A stretch of DNA of 64,000 bases, from contig NZ_JAFLEQ010000003.1 of NCBI RefSeq assembly GCF_017307055.1, positions 436,932 to 500,931 on the forward strand. The letters run 5' to 3'. Positions within the stretch are counted from its first letter, which is position 1; each line of letters begins with the position of its first letter. Both the position numbers and the translations under genes were made by a program. Below are positions 26,920-37,026 of this stretch, in pieces. Source of the DNA: Corynebacterium mendelii (GTDB taxonomy: Bacteria > Actinomycetota > Actinomycetes > Mycobacteriales > Mycobacteriaceae). The notes beneath the pieces were generated by a model. It was given only the letters and a program-made list of their open reading frames with translations, searched no databases and was not told the DNA's origin.

Positions 26920-27684
26920 ATGTCCGGCCACTCAAAGTGGGCTACCACCAAGCATAAAAAAGCCGCCAACGACGCCAAACGCGGCAAAGAGTTCGCCAAG
27001 CTGATCAAGAACATCGAAGTGGCTGCCCGCACCGGTGGCGGTGACCCCGCCGCCAACCCGACGCTGGACGACATGATCAAGAAGGCCAAAAAGGCCTCGG
27101 TTCCCAACGACAATATCGAGCGTGCCCGCAAGCGCGGATCCGGCGAAGAAGCCGGCGGCGCCGACTGGCAGACGATCATGTACGAAGGCTACGGCCCCAA
27201 CGGTGTGGCCATGCTCATTGAATGCCTGACCGACAACCGCAACCGGGCCGCCACCGAGGTGCGCACCCGCATGACCAAATTCGGCGGCAACATGGCCGAT
27301 TCCGGTGCGGTGAGCTACCTGTTCACCCGCAAAGGCGTTGTCACCGTCACCGCCGATGGTGTCACCGAAGACGATCTGCTCATGGCGGTGCTGGAAGCGG
27401 AAATTGACGTCGACGAAGTCAACCAGCTGCGGGAGGGTTTTGAAATCGTCTCCGCGGCAGGCGACATGTTGGCTGTCACCAAAGCCCTGGAGGAAGCGGG
27501 CATCGAGGTTGAGGATCACGACAGCGATTTCCGTGCCTCGGTGGAGGTTCCCCTGGAGCTGGCCGACGCCAAGCGCATCATGAAGCTCATCGATGCGCTG
27601 GAAGAATCCGACGACGTGCAAAACGTGTTCACCAACATGGATCTCTCCGACGAGGTGCTCCAAGCCCTGGAGGAAGAAGACTAG
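26920..27684 (+). CDS. YebC/PmpR family transcriptional regulator or translation factor
   Basis: 254 aa, standard three-domain YebC protein starting [13 protein letters not shown]. The family includes DNA-binding regulators and factors that help ribosomes through difficult proline stretches; which applies here cannot be read from sequence. It is always near ruvC in actinobacteria, as here. GAGGAG (26909-26914) five bases before the ATG fixes the start, well inside a longer open frame. A terminator follows at 27734. Confidence 0.95.
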   Translation: MSGHSKWATTKHKKAANDAKRGKEFAKLIKNIEVAARTGGGDPAANPTLDDMIKKAKKASVPNDNIERARKRGSGEEAGGADWQTIMYEGYGPNGVAMLIECLTDNRNRAATEVRTRMTKFGGNMADSGAVSYLFTRKGVVTVTADGVTEDDLLMAVLEAEIDVDEVNQLREGFEIVSAAGDMLAVTKALEEAGIEVEDHDSDFRASVEVPLELADAKRIMKLIDALEESDDVQNVFTNMDLSDEVLQALEEED

Positions 27685-27733
27685 AAACACCATCCCGGTT
27701 GGCCGGACAGCCAGCCGCCCCCGCAGAATCCGG

Positions 27734-27791
27734 CACACCCCGCCCGTGACCGCCGCCAACCGGCGACCGCACCGGCGGGGTGTGGGTTTTT
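27734..27791 (+). terminator. Intrinsic terminator of yebC
   Basis: 11-bp perfect arms (27734-27744 with 27774-27784) around a long GC-rich loop that can itself pair, followed by GGTTTTT. Confidence 0.85.
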
Positions 27792-27870
27792 CCACCGGCA
27801 GGCCCGTGGATGGCATCCACCGCTGACACCGTCAGCTGCGGCAGCAGTGAGAACTATCGCAAAAATGTGC

Positions 27871-27876
27871 TATAAC
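27871..27876 (+). promoter_or_regulatory. -10 element of the ruvCAB operon
   Basis: TATAAC in an AT-rich patch, 89 bases before the ruvC GTG. Position just after the yebC terminator supports a separate operon. No SOS (LexA) box was clearly recognised. Confidence 0.45.
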
Positions 27877-27965
27877 AGGGGCATGGTCCACCCCCCGGAG
27901 CCGGGGTACCGTGGGCCGGAAAAAGGGCAATCCACCAAACGACAACAGGCGGGACGGGAAAAGCC

Positions 27966-28658
27966 GTGAATCTTGAGGGACTGCGGGTGATGGGAATCGA
28001 TCCCGGCATGACCCGCTGCGGTTTGTCGGTGGTGCAGGCCGGTCGCGGCCGCACCGTCTACCCGGTTGCCGTCGGGGTCATCCGCACCCCGGCCAGTGAT
28101 GAACTGCCCAACCGGCTGCTGCGGATATCCCGCGCGGTCGGGGAGTGGATGGACCAGTACCATCCCGATGTCGTGGCCATCGAGCGGGTTTTCGAACGCG
28201 GTGAAGTATCCACCGTCATGCACACCGCCCACGCGGTGGGGGTGCTCATGCTGGCGGCCGCGCAGCGGGAGATCCCGGTGCACAATTACACCCCCAGCGA
28301 GGTGAAAAAAGCAGTCTCCGGCAACGGCCGGGCCGATAAAAAACAGATGACCGCCATGATCACCCGGATTTTGGGTCTGTCGCAGCCGCCGAAACCGGCC
28401 GATGCCGCCGATGCCCTGGCGCTGGCCGTCTGCCACTGCTGGCGGGCACCGCTGTTGCAGCGTTCGAAACAGTCGGCTGCCCTGGCCGGATACGCCGACG
28501 ACGAGGCCAGACGACGCCACCAGCAGGGTCGGTTGGCGAAACTGAAAGCCGAATACGATCAACAACAGGCCACCCAAGGCGCGGCGAGCAAAGGCCTGCG
28601 CGGGCAGGATGCACAGCACCGGGTGATCCGGCAGATCGGCAAAGCGGCGTGGCGCTGA
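27966..28658 (+). CDS. ruvC: Holliday junction endonuclease RuvC
   Basis: 230 aa. Acidic active-site residues are visible as Asp12 in MGIDPGMTR, Glu in [10 protein letters not shown] and Asp in [15 protein letters not shown]. RuvC cleaves Holliday junctions bound by RuvAB. The catalytic domain ends near residue 165; the remaining ~60 residues are Gln/Ala/Arg-rich and look disordered, longer than the usual 160-190 aa enzyme. GTG is the start; no ATG is available before the first motif. Confidence 0.95.
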   Translation: MNLEGLRVMGIDPGMTRCGLSVVQAGRGRTVYPVAVGVIRTPASDELPNRLLRISRAVGEWMDQYHPDVVAIERVFERGEVSTVMHTAHAVGVLMLAAAQREIPVHNYTPSEVKKAVSGNGRADKKQMTAMITRILGLSQPPKPADAADALALAVCHCWRAPLLQRSKQSAALAGYADDEARRRHQQGRLAKLKAEYDQQQATQGAASKGLRGQDAQHRVIRQIGKAAWR

Positions 28659-28797
28659 CCCCGGGTGGTCGGCAGCCTGTCGACAGCCCCAGCCCACCCT
28701 GCGGCCCGGGCTGAGCGTGAAAAACCCTGATGTTCCCACACACCGTCACCGCCGGGATACCCGGACGGACTCTTTGACCAAGGAGCCACCAACCACC

Positions 28798-29400
28798 ATG
28801 ATCGCATCGCTTCACGGACCAGTTATCAGCCTGGGATCCGACCACGCCGTCATTGAATGCGGCGGGGTGGGCTACCTGTTTACCGCCACCCCCAAAACCC
28901 TGGCCACCCTGCGCCGTGGTGAGCAGGGTCGGGTGATCACCAGCATGGTGGTGCGGGAAGACGCGATGACCCTCTACGGTTTCGGTGACGAGACGGAAAA
29001 AGAAATGTTTTCCCTGCTGCAGACAGTCAAAGGTCTGGGCGCCAAAATCGCGGTGGCCGCCCTGGCCACCCTGGATCCCGCGGAGATCGCCGATGCGGTG
29101 ATCGCCGGGGATTCCAAAAGACTGCAGACAATTGCCGGGGTCGGTGACCGGATGGCCAAGCGCATGTGCCTGGAGCTGAAAGGCAAAACAGACGCCTTCG
29201 CCACCCCCGGCGGACACCCCGGCGGAACCGGCGGGCCGGTCGGGAAAGTCACAACAACCGAGGGCGAGGATCTTGTGGTGGCGCTGAAGAACATGGGCTT
29301 TAGCCAGGCGGAATCCGAACCGGTTGTGGTGTCGGTTCTGGCGGAGACCGACACCCGTGATGTCGGCGAGCTGCTCAAGGCATGCCTGAAAAAACTGTGA
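28798..29400 (+). CDS. ruvA: Holliday junction branch migration subunit RuvA
   Basis: 200 aa. N-terminal OB-fold (MIASLHGPVISLG...), two helix-hairpin-helix motifs (LLQTVKGLGAKIA and LQTIAGVGDRMAKRM) and a small C-terminal domain after a Gly/Pro linker. It binds four-way junctions and loads RuvB. AGGAG (28781-28785) is 12 bases before the ATG. Confidence 0.97.
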   Translation: MIASLHGPVISLGSDHAVIECGGVGYLFTATPKTLATLRRGEQGRVITSMVVREDAMTLYGFGDETEKEMFSLLQTVKGLGAKIAVAALATLDPAEIADAVIAGDSKRLQTIAGVGDRMAKRMCLELKGKTDAFATPGGHPGGTGGPVGKVTTTEGEDLVVALKNMGFSQAESEPVVVSVLAETDTRDVGELLKACLKKL

Positions 29401-29496
29401 CCGCCCACCCTCACCGGGCCTTGGGTGGTTCTCCACGGCTTTAACCACGACAATCAATCAGCGAGATAACAAGCAGCGAAGGACGGGTGTCCACCA

Positions 29497-30576
29497 GTGG
29501 GTGACGTCGAAAAAACAGAATTCAATCTTCCCCCCGACACCACCCGGGGCATGGGGCGTCCCGACGGCTCGTCGGTTGATCCGTCCGTGCAACCCACCGA
29601 CCGGGACATCGAAACCAACCTCAGGCCGAAATCGCTGGATGAATTCATCGGCCAGCCGAAGGTGCGAAACCAGCTGGACCTGGTGCTCACCAGCGCCCGC
29701 AACCGGGGCACGGCGCCGGACCATGTGCTGTTGTCAGGCCCCCCGGGATTGGGCAAAACCACCATGGCGATGATCATCGCCCAGGAGATGGGAACCTCCC
29801 TGCGGATGACCTCCGGGCCGGCGCTGGAACGGGCCGGGGATTTGGCGGCCATGCTGTCGAACCTGATGGAAGGCGATGTGCTGTTCATCGACGAAATCCA
29901 CCGCATGGCCCGGCCGGCGGAGGAAATGCTGTACATGGCCATGGAGGATTTCCGTATTGACGTCATTGTCGGCAAAGGACCGGGTGCGACCTCCATTCCC
30001 CTGGAGATCGCCCCGTTCACACTGGTGGGGGCCACCACCCGTTCCGGTATGCTGACCGGTCCGCTGCGTGACCGCTTCGGGTTCACCGCACAAATGGAGT
30101 ACTACTCGGCCGAGGATTTGACCCGGGTGGTCACCCGCGCGGCCCGCATCATGGATGTCCCCATCGACGCCGAGGCCGCCGCAGAGATCGCCTCCCGGTC
30201 GCGGGGCACACCGCGCATCGCCAACCGGCTGCTGCGCCGGGTGCGGGATTTCGCGGAGGTCACCTCCAACGGGCATATCGATCTGGGCGCCACCAAAGAA
30301 GCTCTCGTTGTCTTCGACGTCGACGAACTGGGACTGGACCGGCTCGACCGGGCGGTACTGTCCGCGTTGATCAAAGGGCACGGGGGTGGTCCGGTAGGGG
30401 TGGGAACCCTGGCTCTGGCAGTCGGCGAGGAACCCTCCACTGTCGAAGAGGTCTGCGAACCCTACCTGGTGCGGGCCGGAATGGTCGCCCGGACCGGGCG
30501 TGGCCGGGTTGCCACCGTCACCGCCTGGCGGCATTTGGGACTTCAACCCCCGGATACCGCCCCCGGCCTGTTCTAG
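29497..30576 (+). CDS. ruvB: Holliday junction helicase RuvB
   Basis: 359 aa AAA+ ATPase. Walker [10 protein letters not shown], Walker B DEIHR, sensor ATTRSGML and the arginine-containing PLRDRFGF are all present, then the winged-helix C-terminal domain. Drives branch migration with RuvA. The GTG start comes 97 bases after ruvA. Confidence 0.98.
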   Translation: MGDVEKTEFNLPPDTTRGMGRPDGSSVDPSVQPTDRDIETNLRPKSLDEFIGQPKVRNQLDLVLTSARNRGTAPDHVLLSGPPGLGKTTMAMIIAQEMGTSLRMTSGPALERAGDLAAMLSNLMEGDVLFIDEIHRMARPAEEMLYMAMEDFRIDVIVGKGPGATSIPLEIAPFTLVGATTRSGMLTGPLRDRFGFTAQMEYYSAEDLTRVVTRAARIMDVPIDAEAAAEIASRSRGTPRIANRLLRRVRDFAEVTSNGHIDLGATKEALVVFDVDELGLDRLDRAVLSALIKGHGGGPVGVGTLALAVGEEPSTVEEVCEPYLVRAGMVARTGRGRVATVTAWRHLGLQPPDTAPGLF

Positions 30577-30778
30577 CGGCGATCAACCAGGGGCAAAAGG
30601 CCCCACCGGTTCCTTTTTCCCGGTGCCCCGCCGGTCACCGGTCAGCGGCCGACGCACCGGCCACCGGTGCCACCGGGTGGTGACAGGGTGCAGGCCCGGA
30701 TGCGGCAAGACCACACCGGTACCTGTTTGCCGGGGCCGCGTGGGGGTGGCAGAAGATGTTCTGGCACACTGTGTGCCC

Positions 30779-31183
30779 ATGGACCCGATGTTTCTCATCA
30801 TTATTCTTTTGATCTTCATGGTGCCGATGTACCTGCAAAAGCGCCGCGCCGACAAGCTGAAAAATTCCCTCAACCAGCTGCAGTCGTCACTGACCCCCGG
30901 CCTGCCGGTGGTGACCACCGCCGGGCTGCACGCCACCGTCGACTCCGTCGACGAGGCCAGCAACACCGTTGATCTGCGCATCGCCGACGGCTGTGTGGCC
31001 ACCTTCGACCTGCAGGCGGTCATCCGTGTGGCGGGTGCGGAGAAAATGGGCATTGACGGTATGACCGCCACCGCCCACACCGCCGACCAGACCCCGGCCG
31101 ATACGACGGATACCACCGACCACACCGAGGGCGGCGGGGACACCGCTTCCGGTCAGACTGACGGGCACGGCCCGCAGCGCTGA
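30779..31183 (+). CDS. yajC: Preprotein translocase accessory subunit YajC
   Basis: 134 aa. One N-terminal transmembrane helix (FLIIILLIFMVPMYLQ) followed by the conserved small YajC domain and a Thr/Asp-rich tail of about 35 residues. It associates with SecDF at the translocon. No ribosome-binding site; CACACT lies 8 bases before the ATG and could be a weak -10 for a leaderless message. A 734-base gap separates it from secD. Confidence 0.93.
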   Translation: MDPMFLIIILLIFMVPMYLQKRRADKLKNSLNQLQSSLTPGLPVVTTAGLHATVDSVDEASNTVDLRIADGCVATFDLQAVIRVAGAEKMGIDGMTATAHTADQTPADTTDTTDHTEGGGDTASGQTDGHGPQR

Positions 31184-31917
31184 CCGGGGCCGCGCCGTAG
31201 GCAGGCAGGTCCTGTTGTCCTGGTTGCGGTGGTGCCACCTGCGGCCAACCCGTATCCCTGGGTGGGGAAGACGGGTGCGGCACACCGCACCTGGTTACCC
31301 CGGTAAGGCCACCCGTCCTTTATGATGAAACGTTGGTGCACCGCACCTGCCCCACCCATGGGCCGGTTACCCTTTCCGGTTTCCCCCGGTGAGCAGGTCA
31401 GCCTGCACCGATTCAACTTTTACAACAACATTCAACCTTTTTCGATCACACGTCAACGAGGTTGCCGGCGTCGTATCCGCCGGCCCGCCAGATCATGCGC
31501 GTGACCGCGCCCCCTTTTCACAGTGGTTGCCAGGCAACCGGGGGAGCGGATAGCGCGGGTGCCATGCACCGTTTGTTTTTCCTGACCCGCCGCTGTGTTT
31601 TGCGGCCCCGGCAGAAAAACACACAGTGATCTCGCGGGTCGTGTCGGCTGCGTACCGGCAGTAATCAACACTCCGCGTCGACCCCGGCTCTGTCCGGTTG
31701 TCGCGCGCCCCGGGCCCACCCGCCCCGCACAACCCACCCCATCCGGCAGCCGGTGCCGCTTCATTGCCCCTCACCGGCTCAAAGGAAGCCGCTTTTTTGT
31801 CAGGCGGTGACTTCACCCGCCGGTGACGGCAGGGGTATGGGGTGCGGGCGTACCCGGTGTGCGGCAGCCTGTCGGACAGGGCGTGCGGGAGACGGCGTCA
31901 GGCGAGGAGATAATCCA
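31184..31917. other. Intergenic region yajC / secD, 734 bases
   Basis: No gene supported. A small inverted repeat (GGTTGCC with GGCAACC) is at about 31524-31539 and AT-richer DNA at 31420-31450 could hold the secD promoter. Open frames on both strands are Arg/Pro-rich and do not resemble proteins. The length is unusual inside a yajC-secD-secF cluster. Confidence 0.5.
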
Positions 31918-33822
31918 TTGGCTTCCACATCCGGACGCAAACGCGTCGGACAGACCCGCTGGCCGAAGCAGGCACTTGCCCTGTTCGTGCTGCTTCTGGT
32001 CCTTATTTATGTGCTGGTTCTTTTCACCGGCAACCGCGAGGCGAAACCGAAACTCGGCATCGACCTGCAGGGCGGTACCCGTGTCACACTGGTTCCGCAG
32101 GGCCAGGAACCCACTCCGGACCAGCTTGAACAGGCCAAACGCATCCTGCAGAACCGTGTCAACGGTATGGGCGTCTCGGGTGCCGAGGTCGTCACCGACG
32201 GCAATACCCTGGTGATCACCGTCCCCGGTGCCGACACCTCCCAGGCCCGCGCCCTGGGCCAGACTTCGCAGCTGCTGTTCAGGCCCGTGGCCCAGCCGCA
32301 GCCGCCGAACCCGGCGGCCCTGCTGTCGACAACCGTCGATATGGCCAACCGGTGGGTGGCCGCGGGTGTCATCACCCCGGAGCACGCCAACGAAGTGCTG
32401 GGCAGACTCAATGACGGACTCAACCAGGCCGCCGCCCAGGTGCAGGTCAACGGGGAGGACGCCGAGGCGGCCACCCCGCCGGACAACCCGGCGCCGACGG
32501 TGAGCGAGCAGCCGCCGGCCAAGGCGAAAAACTCGCTGGAAGCCGCGGAACGCCGCAAAGCCGAAATCGCCATGCTGAAACAGGACCGGCAGTCCGACGA
32601 TCCGACCACCCAGACCGCCGCCCAGTCGCTGTTGGTGTGCGACGAGACCGTCGACCCGATGGCCGGTTCCGATGACCCGGAAAAACCCTTCGTCGCCTGT
32701 GACCCGGACCTGGACGTCAACTACGTGCTCGATCCGGTACCGCTGCTGATCGGCCAGTCCGCCCCCGACGGCACCCGGCTGACCGGCAACGAAATCGACA
32801 CCAACCGGCCGATCACCGGTGGGCTGAACCCGCAGACCAGCCAGATGGAAATCTCGTTTGCCTTCAAGTCCTCTGACGGGCAACAGGGCGGGGCCACCTG
32901 GGCGAAACTGACCGCCGACAACCTCGGCCGCCAGGTCGCGATCACCCTGGACTCGAAAATCATCTCCGCGCCGGTGATCCGGGGGGCCACCCCGGCCGGC
33001 AACGCCACCTCGATCACCGGGTCGTTCACCCAGGAGCAGGCGCAGCAGCTGGCCAACAACCTCAAATACGGTGCCCTCCCGTTGAGCTTCGCCGGTGAAA
33101 ACGGTGAGCGCGGCGGTACCGCCACCACCATTCCCGCCACCCTGGGTCTGGCGTCGCTGAAAGCCGGTCTGATCGCCGGTATCGTCGGCCTGATCCTGGT
33201 GACCCTGGTGTGCCTGGTCTACTACCGGGTGTTCGGTTTCCTGGCGGTGGCATCGCTGTTCGCTTCCGGTGCGCTGATCTACGGCGCCCTGGTGCTGCTG
33301 GGCCGCTGGGTCGGCTACTCGCTGGATTTGGCCGGTATCGCCGGTCTGATTATCGGTATCGGCACCACCGCCGACTCCTTCGTCGTCTTCTACGAGAGGA
33401 TCAAAGACGAAATCCGTGACGGGCGGACGTTCCGTTCCGCGGTCCCCAGAGCCTGGGCGAGGGCGAAACACACCATTTTGTCCGGTAACCTCGTCTCCCT
33501 GATCGCCGCCGTGGTGCTCTACGTGCTGGCTGTCGGCGACGTCAAGGGCTTCGCCTTCACCCTGGGGTTGACCACCATCTTCGACCTGGTGATCGTGTTC
33601 CTGGTGTCCGCACCGCTGGTCGTGATGGCTTCCCGCCGCCCGGCCTTTGCCTCCGCGAAGATCAACGGACTGTCCGGAGTGATGAAAGTCGCCGACCGTC
33701 GGCGCGCCAAAGGGGAATACCTGGCCGGCGACCACGCCGATGACGGGGATGAACCCGCCGAAATAACCGGAGCTGACGCTGCCGCCGGCAGCCGCGGGGC
33801 CGGACACGGAAAGGAGGCGTAG
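31918..33822 (+). CDS. secD: Protein translocase subunit SecD
   Basis: 634 aa from TTG 31918, which has AGGAG (31905-31909) at eight bases; an in-frame open region upstream is not coding. One N-terminal membrane helix (about 18-37), then GIDLQGGTRVTL, a large extracytoplasmic domain with an acidic insert, and five C-terminal helices (RND fold). SecDF uses the proton gradient to finish protein export. The insert at about 195-235 (Glu/Pro-rich, then a Lys/Glu helix) is longer than in E. coli and normal for actinobacteria. Confidence 0.95.
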   Translation: MASTSGRKRVGQTRWPKQALALFVLLLVLIYVLVLFTGNREAKPKLGIDLQGGTRVTLVPQGQEPTPDQLEQAKRILQNRVNGMGVSGAEVVTDGNTLVITVPGADTSQARALGQTSQLLFRPVAQPQPPNPAALLSTTVDMANRWVAAGVITPEHANEVLGRLNDGLNQAAAQVQVNGEDAEAATPPDNPAPTVSEQPPAKAKNSLEAAERRKAEIAMLKQDRQSDDPTTQTAAQSLLVCDETVDPMAGSDDPEKPFVACDPDLDVNYVLDPVPLLIGQSAPDGTRLTGNEIDTNRPITGGLNPQTSQMEISFAFKSSDGQQGGATWAKLTADNLGRQVAITLDSKIISAPVIRGATPAGNATSITGSFTQEQAQQLANNLKYGALPLSFAGENGERGGTATTIPATLGLASLKAGLIAGIVGLILVTLVCLVYYRVFGFLAVASLFASGALIYGALVLLGRWVGYSLDLAGIAGLIIGIGTTADSFVVFYERIKDEIRDGRTFRSAVPRAWARAKHTILSGNLVSLIAAVVLYVLAVGDVKGFAFTLGLTTIFDLVIVFLVSAPLVVMASRRPAFASAKINGLSGVMKVADRRRAKGEYLAGDHADDGDEPAEITGADAAAGSRGAGHGKEA

Positions 33823-33829
33823 AAGACCA

Positions 33830-34945
33830 ATGAGCGCCAAACAAACGTTACGACGCGTCTACACCGGTGAAGGCGGACTCGACTTCGTCGGACGCCGCAA
33901 AACCTGGTATTCGATTACCGGCGTGGTGGTGATCGTCTGCTTCCTCGCCATCATCTTCAAGGGCTTCACCCTCGGCATCGATTTCGAGGGCGGCACCAAG
34001 ATGAACATGCCCTATTCCGCCAACCTCAATGAGACCGCCGTGTCGAAAACCTTCGAGGACGCCACCGGCGTGGAAGCCGCGAAGGTCCAGGTGGTCGGTG
34101 CCGGGGATTCCAAGATCCTGGAAATCAACTCCCGCCGTCTGACCGAGCAGCAGATCAACCAGGCCCGCGAGGATCTCTACAACGAGTTCCAGCCGAAAAA
34201 CGCCGAGGGCGAAGCTTCCCCGGATGTCATCGGCGATTCGACGGTCTCGGAATCCTGGGGATCGACAATCACCTCCCGCATGCTGATGGCGCTGGCGGTG
34301 TTTTTCATCCTCATCTTCGCCTACATCACGCTGCGCTTTGAACGGGACATGGCTATTGCCGCCATGGCCGGTATCGCCGTCGACGGCATCGTGGTCTCCG
34401 GCGTCTATGCCCTCATCGGCCTGGAAGTCTCGCCCGCCACCGTCATCGGTTTGTTGACCGTGCTGGCGTTCTCCCTGTACGACACGGTGGTGGTGTTCGA
34501 CAAAGTCAAGGAAAACACCGCCGGTTTCGAAGGCTCGACCAGAAAAACCTACGCCGAGCACGCCAACCTGGCGGTCAACCAGACGGTGATGCGTTCAATT
34601 ACCACCACCGTCATCTCCGCGCTGCCGATCGCCTCCCTGATGGTTATCGCCGTCTGGCTGATGGGCGTCGGCACCCTGAAGGACCTGTCGATGGTGCAGC
34701 TGATCGGCGTCATCGAAGGTACGTTCTCCTCGGTGTTTTTGGCCACCCCGATTCTGGTGACGCTGAAAAACATGCAGAAGAAGGTCAAAGACCACAACAA
34801 GCGGGTCGCCGCCCAACGGGAAGGCAAAAACGTCGACGCCGACGGTGAAGACGTAGACACCGATGACCACCGTCCGGCACGAACCGTGGCGCCGGTCGAT
34901 CCGGCCAATCCGATGGGTGCTTCCTGGAGACCGGGAAGAACCTAG
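33830..34945 (+). CDS. secF: Protein translocase subunit SecF
   Basis: 371 aa. First helix about 25-45, then GIDFEGGTKM, the extracytoplasmic domain and five helices including ALAVFFILIFAYITLRFERD and YDTVVVFDKVKEN. C-terminal tail charged and acidic. It lies seven bases after secD, so both are one transcription and complex unit. Confidence 0.97.
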   Translation: MSAKQTLRRVYTGEGGLDFVGRRKTWYSITGVVVIVCFLAIIFKGFTLGIDFEGGTKMNMPYSANLNETAVSKTFEDATGVEAAKVQVVGAGDSKILEINSRRLTEQQINQAREDLYNEFQPKNAEGEASPDVIGDSTVSESWGSTITSRMLMALAVFFILIFAYITLRFERDMAIAAMAGIAVDGIVVSGVYALIGLEVSPATVIGLLTVLAFSLYDTVVVFDKVKENTAGFEGSTRKTYAEHANLAVNQTVMRSITTTVISALPIASLMVIAVWLMGVGTLKDLSMVQLIGVIEGTFSSVFLATPILVTLKNMQKKVKDHNKRVAAQREGKNVDADGEDVDTDDHRPARTVAPVDPANPMGASWRPGRT

Positions 34946-35274
34946 CTTCGCGGCCCTGAACATCCCCATGGGGTGTGGGGCAGCGATTACCACCACTTGA
35001 CCGGCCACCGCAGAGATCCAGGGTGGCGGACCACAGTCCGCCCCCGGCGGTGGCCGGTGGTGTTTTCCCGGACACTTTCCGGCCGTCCCCACCGGGAGTG
35101 GCCGCGGCGGTGAAAGCAAACAACGCTGTGCGGGTCTTCTGTTCGGGTTCGGTTGGGGCGTCGTGGCCGCAGGCTTGTAAACTTGGGGGCAATCGACCCC
35201 TTCCGGAACTTCCGTCACATCCGCTGCAGCGCCGGGAAGGGGCACCGTTGTTTGTCTATTCCCGCGGAGGAAAA
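34946..35274. other. Intergenic region secF / solute-binding protein, 329 bases
   Basis: Contains a 7-bp stem-loop at about 35024-35041 and a TAAACT hexamer at 35178-35183 as candidate -10 for the next gene, leaving a leader of about 90 bases. No gene is seen. Confidence 0.45.
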
Positions 35275-36912
35275 ATGGCTTTCCACTTGCGCCGCTGCCT
35301 GGTCGAGCGGGCACGCGGTGTATTGGTGGCCGCTGCCGCTTTGTTTCTGGCGGCAGCAGGCCTGGCCTGTGCGCCCTCCGGAGAACCCCAACCGGTTGAA
35401 CCCACCGAACCGGCACCGTTCGCCTATGCCGCCGGAGTGCCGTTGGTGACAACCAACGCCATCTCCGCGGCCGGGGTCAGCGCCCGGGCGGACATGATTT
35501 CGGCGCGCATCTATCCCGGGGTGTTCGTCCGGGGGCCGTCCGGGCAATATGTGCCGAACCTGGATTTCGCCACCGCCAATTTTCTTCCCGGAACCCAGCG
35601 CAGCGTGCTCTACCGCATCAACGTCGATGCGGTGTATTCCGACGGGGTGCCGGTGACATGCACGGACTTCATGCTCACCTGGCGGGCGGCCACCATGCCG
35701 TGGCTGTTTTCCTCTTTCGCTCCGGTCTATGACGCCGTCGACCGGGTCGACTGTGATCCCGGCCAGCGCAAATTCACCGTCTACTTCAAAGAGGGGATGG
35801 GGGCACGGTGGCATGAACTGTTCGCCTCCGGGACAGTACTTGCCTCCCATGTCTTCGCCGACCGGCTCAATATTCCGATCGTGGAGTTGAACCGGCGTCT
35901 CAAAGGCGGCGACACCGAGGAACTCCGCCCGGTCGCCGAGATATGGAACACCGGATTCAACCTGGACAACCTGGACCGGCAACTGCAGGTCGCCAGCGGC
36001 CCGTACATGATCGTCGACTCCGATCCCGGTGTGTCGGTGACTCTGGGCCCCAATCCGGCCTACCGGGGTGACGCCCCGGCAATAGGCACCATCACCATCT
36101 ACGCCTTCGGGCAAGAACCCACCGGCTTCGCCGGCACCCCGGCCCCGGCGGTCAGCGACCTGACCCACCTGTCGCGGGTAGCATGGCTGGACGATCGTGC
36201 GGACACGCCACGGTATTCGGTGTCTTCCGGGCAGGGCATGCTCACCGAGCAGCTGGTGTTGGCAGAGGAAGGAACCTTCGCCGATGCGGAGCTGAGACGG
36301 GCGTTTTCCGGGTGCGTCGACCAGGCCCAGGTGGCCGAAGTCGCCTCCGAAGCTTCCGGTGTGACGGTGTCACCGGTGGGGCTGTTTTTATCCGCCGCCG
36401 ATGACCCGGCCAGCGAGAAGAACTCCGATATCGCCGCCGCCCACACCGGTATCGACCCGTTGGCCACCACCCCGCTTGCCGGACATACCATCCGCATTGC
36501 CCATCTTCCGGGACACCGGCGTTTCGCGCTCATGGTCGACCAGATCCGCGCCACCTGCGCCCCCTGGGGAATCACCGTCACCGACGCCACCGGACCGGCC
36601 AGCAGTCTGGCCGATCTGAAACGGGCCGGACGCGGGGAGGTCGATGCTTTCCTGGTACCGCTGGCACCGGCCAGTGGCTTCGCAACCGTGGACCCCGACA
36701 GTGGTGATCCGGAGCAGATCCGGGAAGAAGAAAACCGTTTGTGGCAGACCGTTCCCTCGATTCCGCTGAACGCCGAGCCCCGTGCGTTTATTGTGGAAGA
36801 AGGCATCGGTAATGTGATGGCAAACACCGGATTGGCGGGACTTGGATGGAATATGGACCGGTGGACCGACACCCGTCAACCGGCCCCACCGCCGGCATCG
36901 GCCCCCGGCTGA
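35275..36912 (+). CDS. ABC-type oligopeptide/substrate-binding protein (SBP family 5)
   Basis: 545 aa from ATG 35275 with GGAGG four bases upstream. The N-terminus is a signal peptide ending LAAAGLAC, which has a Cys (Cys32) for lipid attachment but a non-canonical lipobox because Gly rather than Leu is at -3. The rest is a family 5 extracellular solute-binding fold (SDGVPVTCTDFMLTWRA near the start). No permease or ATPase gene is adjacent, and the same lone gene occurs between secF and apt in M. tuberculosis (Rv2585c). It may share a permease or act as a wall sensor or chaperone. Confidence 0.88.
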   Translation: MAFHLRRCLVERARGVLVAAAALFLAAAGLACAPSGEPQPVEPTEPAPFAYAAGVPLVTTNAISAAGVSARADMISARIYPGVFVRGPSGQYVPNLDFATANFLPGTQRSVLYRINVDAVYSDGVPVTCTDFMLTWRAATMPWLFSSFAPVYDAVDRVDCDPGQRKFTVYFKEGMGARWHELFASGTVLASHVFADRLNIPIVELNRRLKGGDTEELRPVAEIWNTGFNLDNLDRQLQVASGPYMIVDSDPGVSVTLGPNPAYRGDAPAIGTITIYAFGQEPTGFAGTPAPAVSDLTHLSRVAWLDDRADTPRYSVSSGQGMLTEQLVLAEEGTFADAELRRAFSGCVDQAQVAEVASEASGVTVSPVGLFLSAADDPASEKNSDIAAAHTGIDPLATTPLAGHTIRIAHLPGHRRFALMVDQIRATCAPWGITVTDATGPASSLADLKRAGRGEVDAFLVPLAPASGFATVDPDSGDPEQIREEENRLWQTVPSIPLNAEPRAFIVEEGIGNVMANTGLAGLGWNMDRWTDTRQPAPPPASAPG

Positions 36913-37026
36913 CCGCCGGTGGCCGGAACCTGCGACACCCGAATCTTTACTAAAACAACACACCCCCCACACCAGCACCGACAACGGAAGTTGTCTTTTT
37001 CACCGGAAAGAATGGATTGACCCACC

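Noticed and set aside
31813-33840. 675-codon open frame antisense to secD
   Set aside because: Same reason: shadow of SecD, with Gly/Asp/Gln-rich low-complexity translation.
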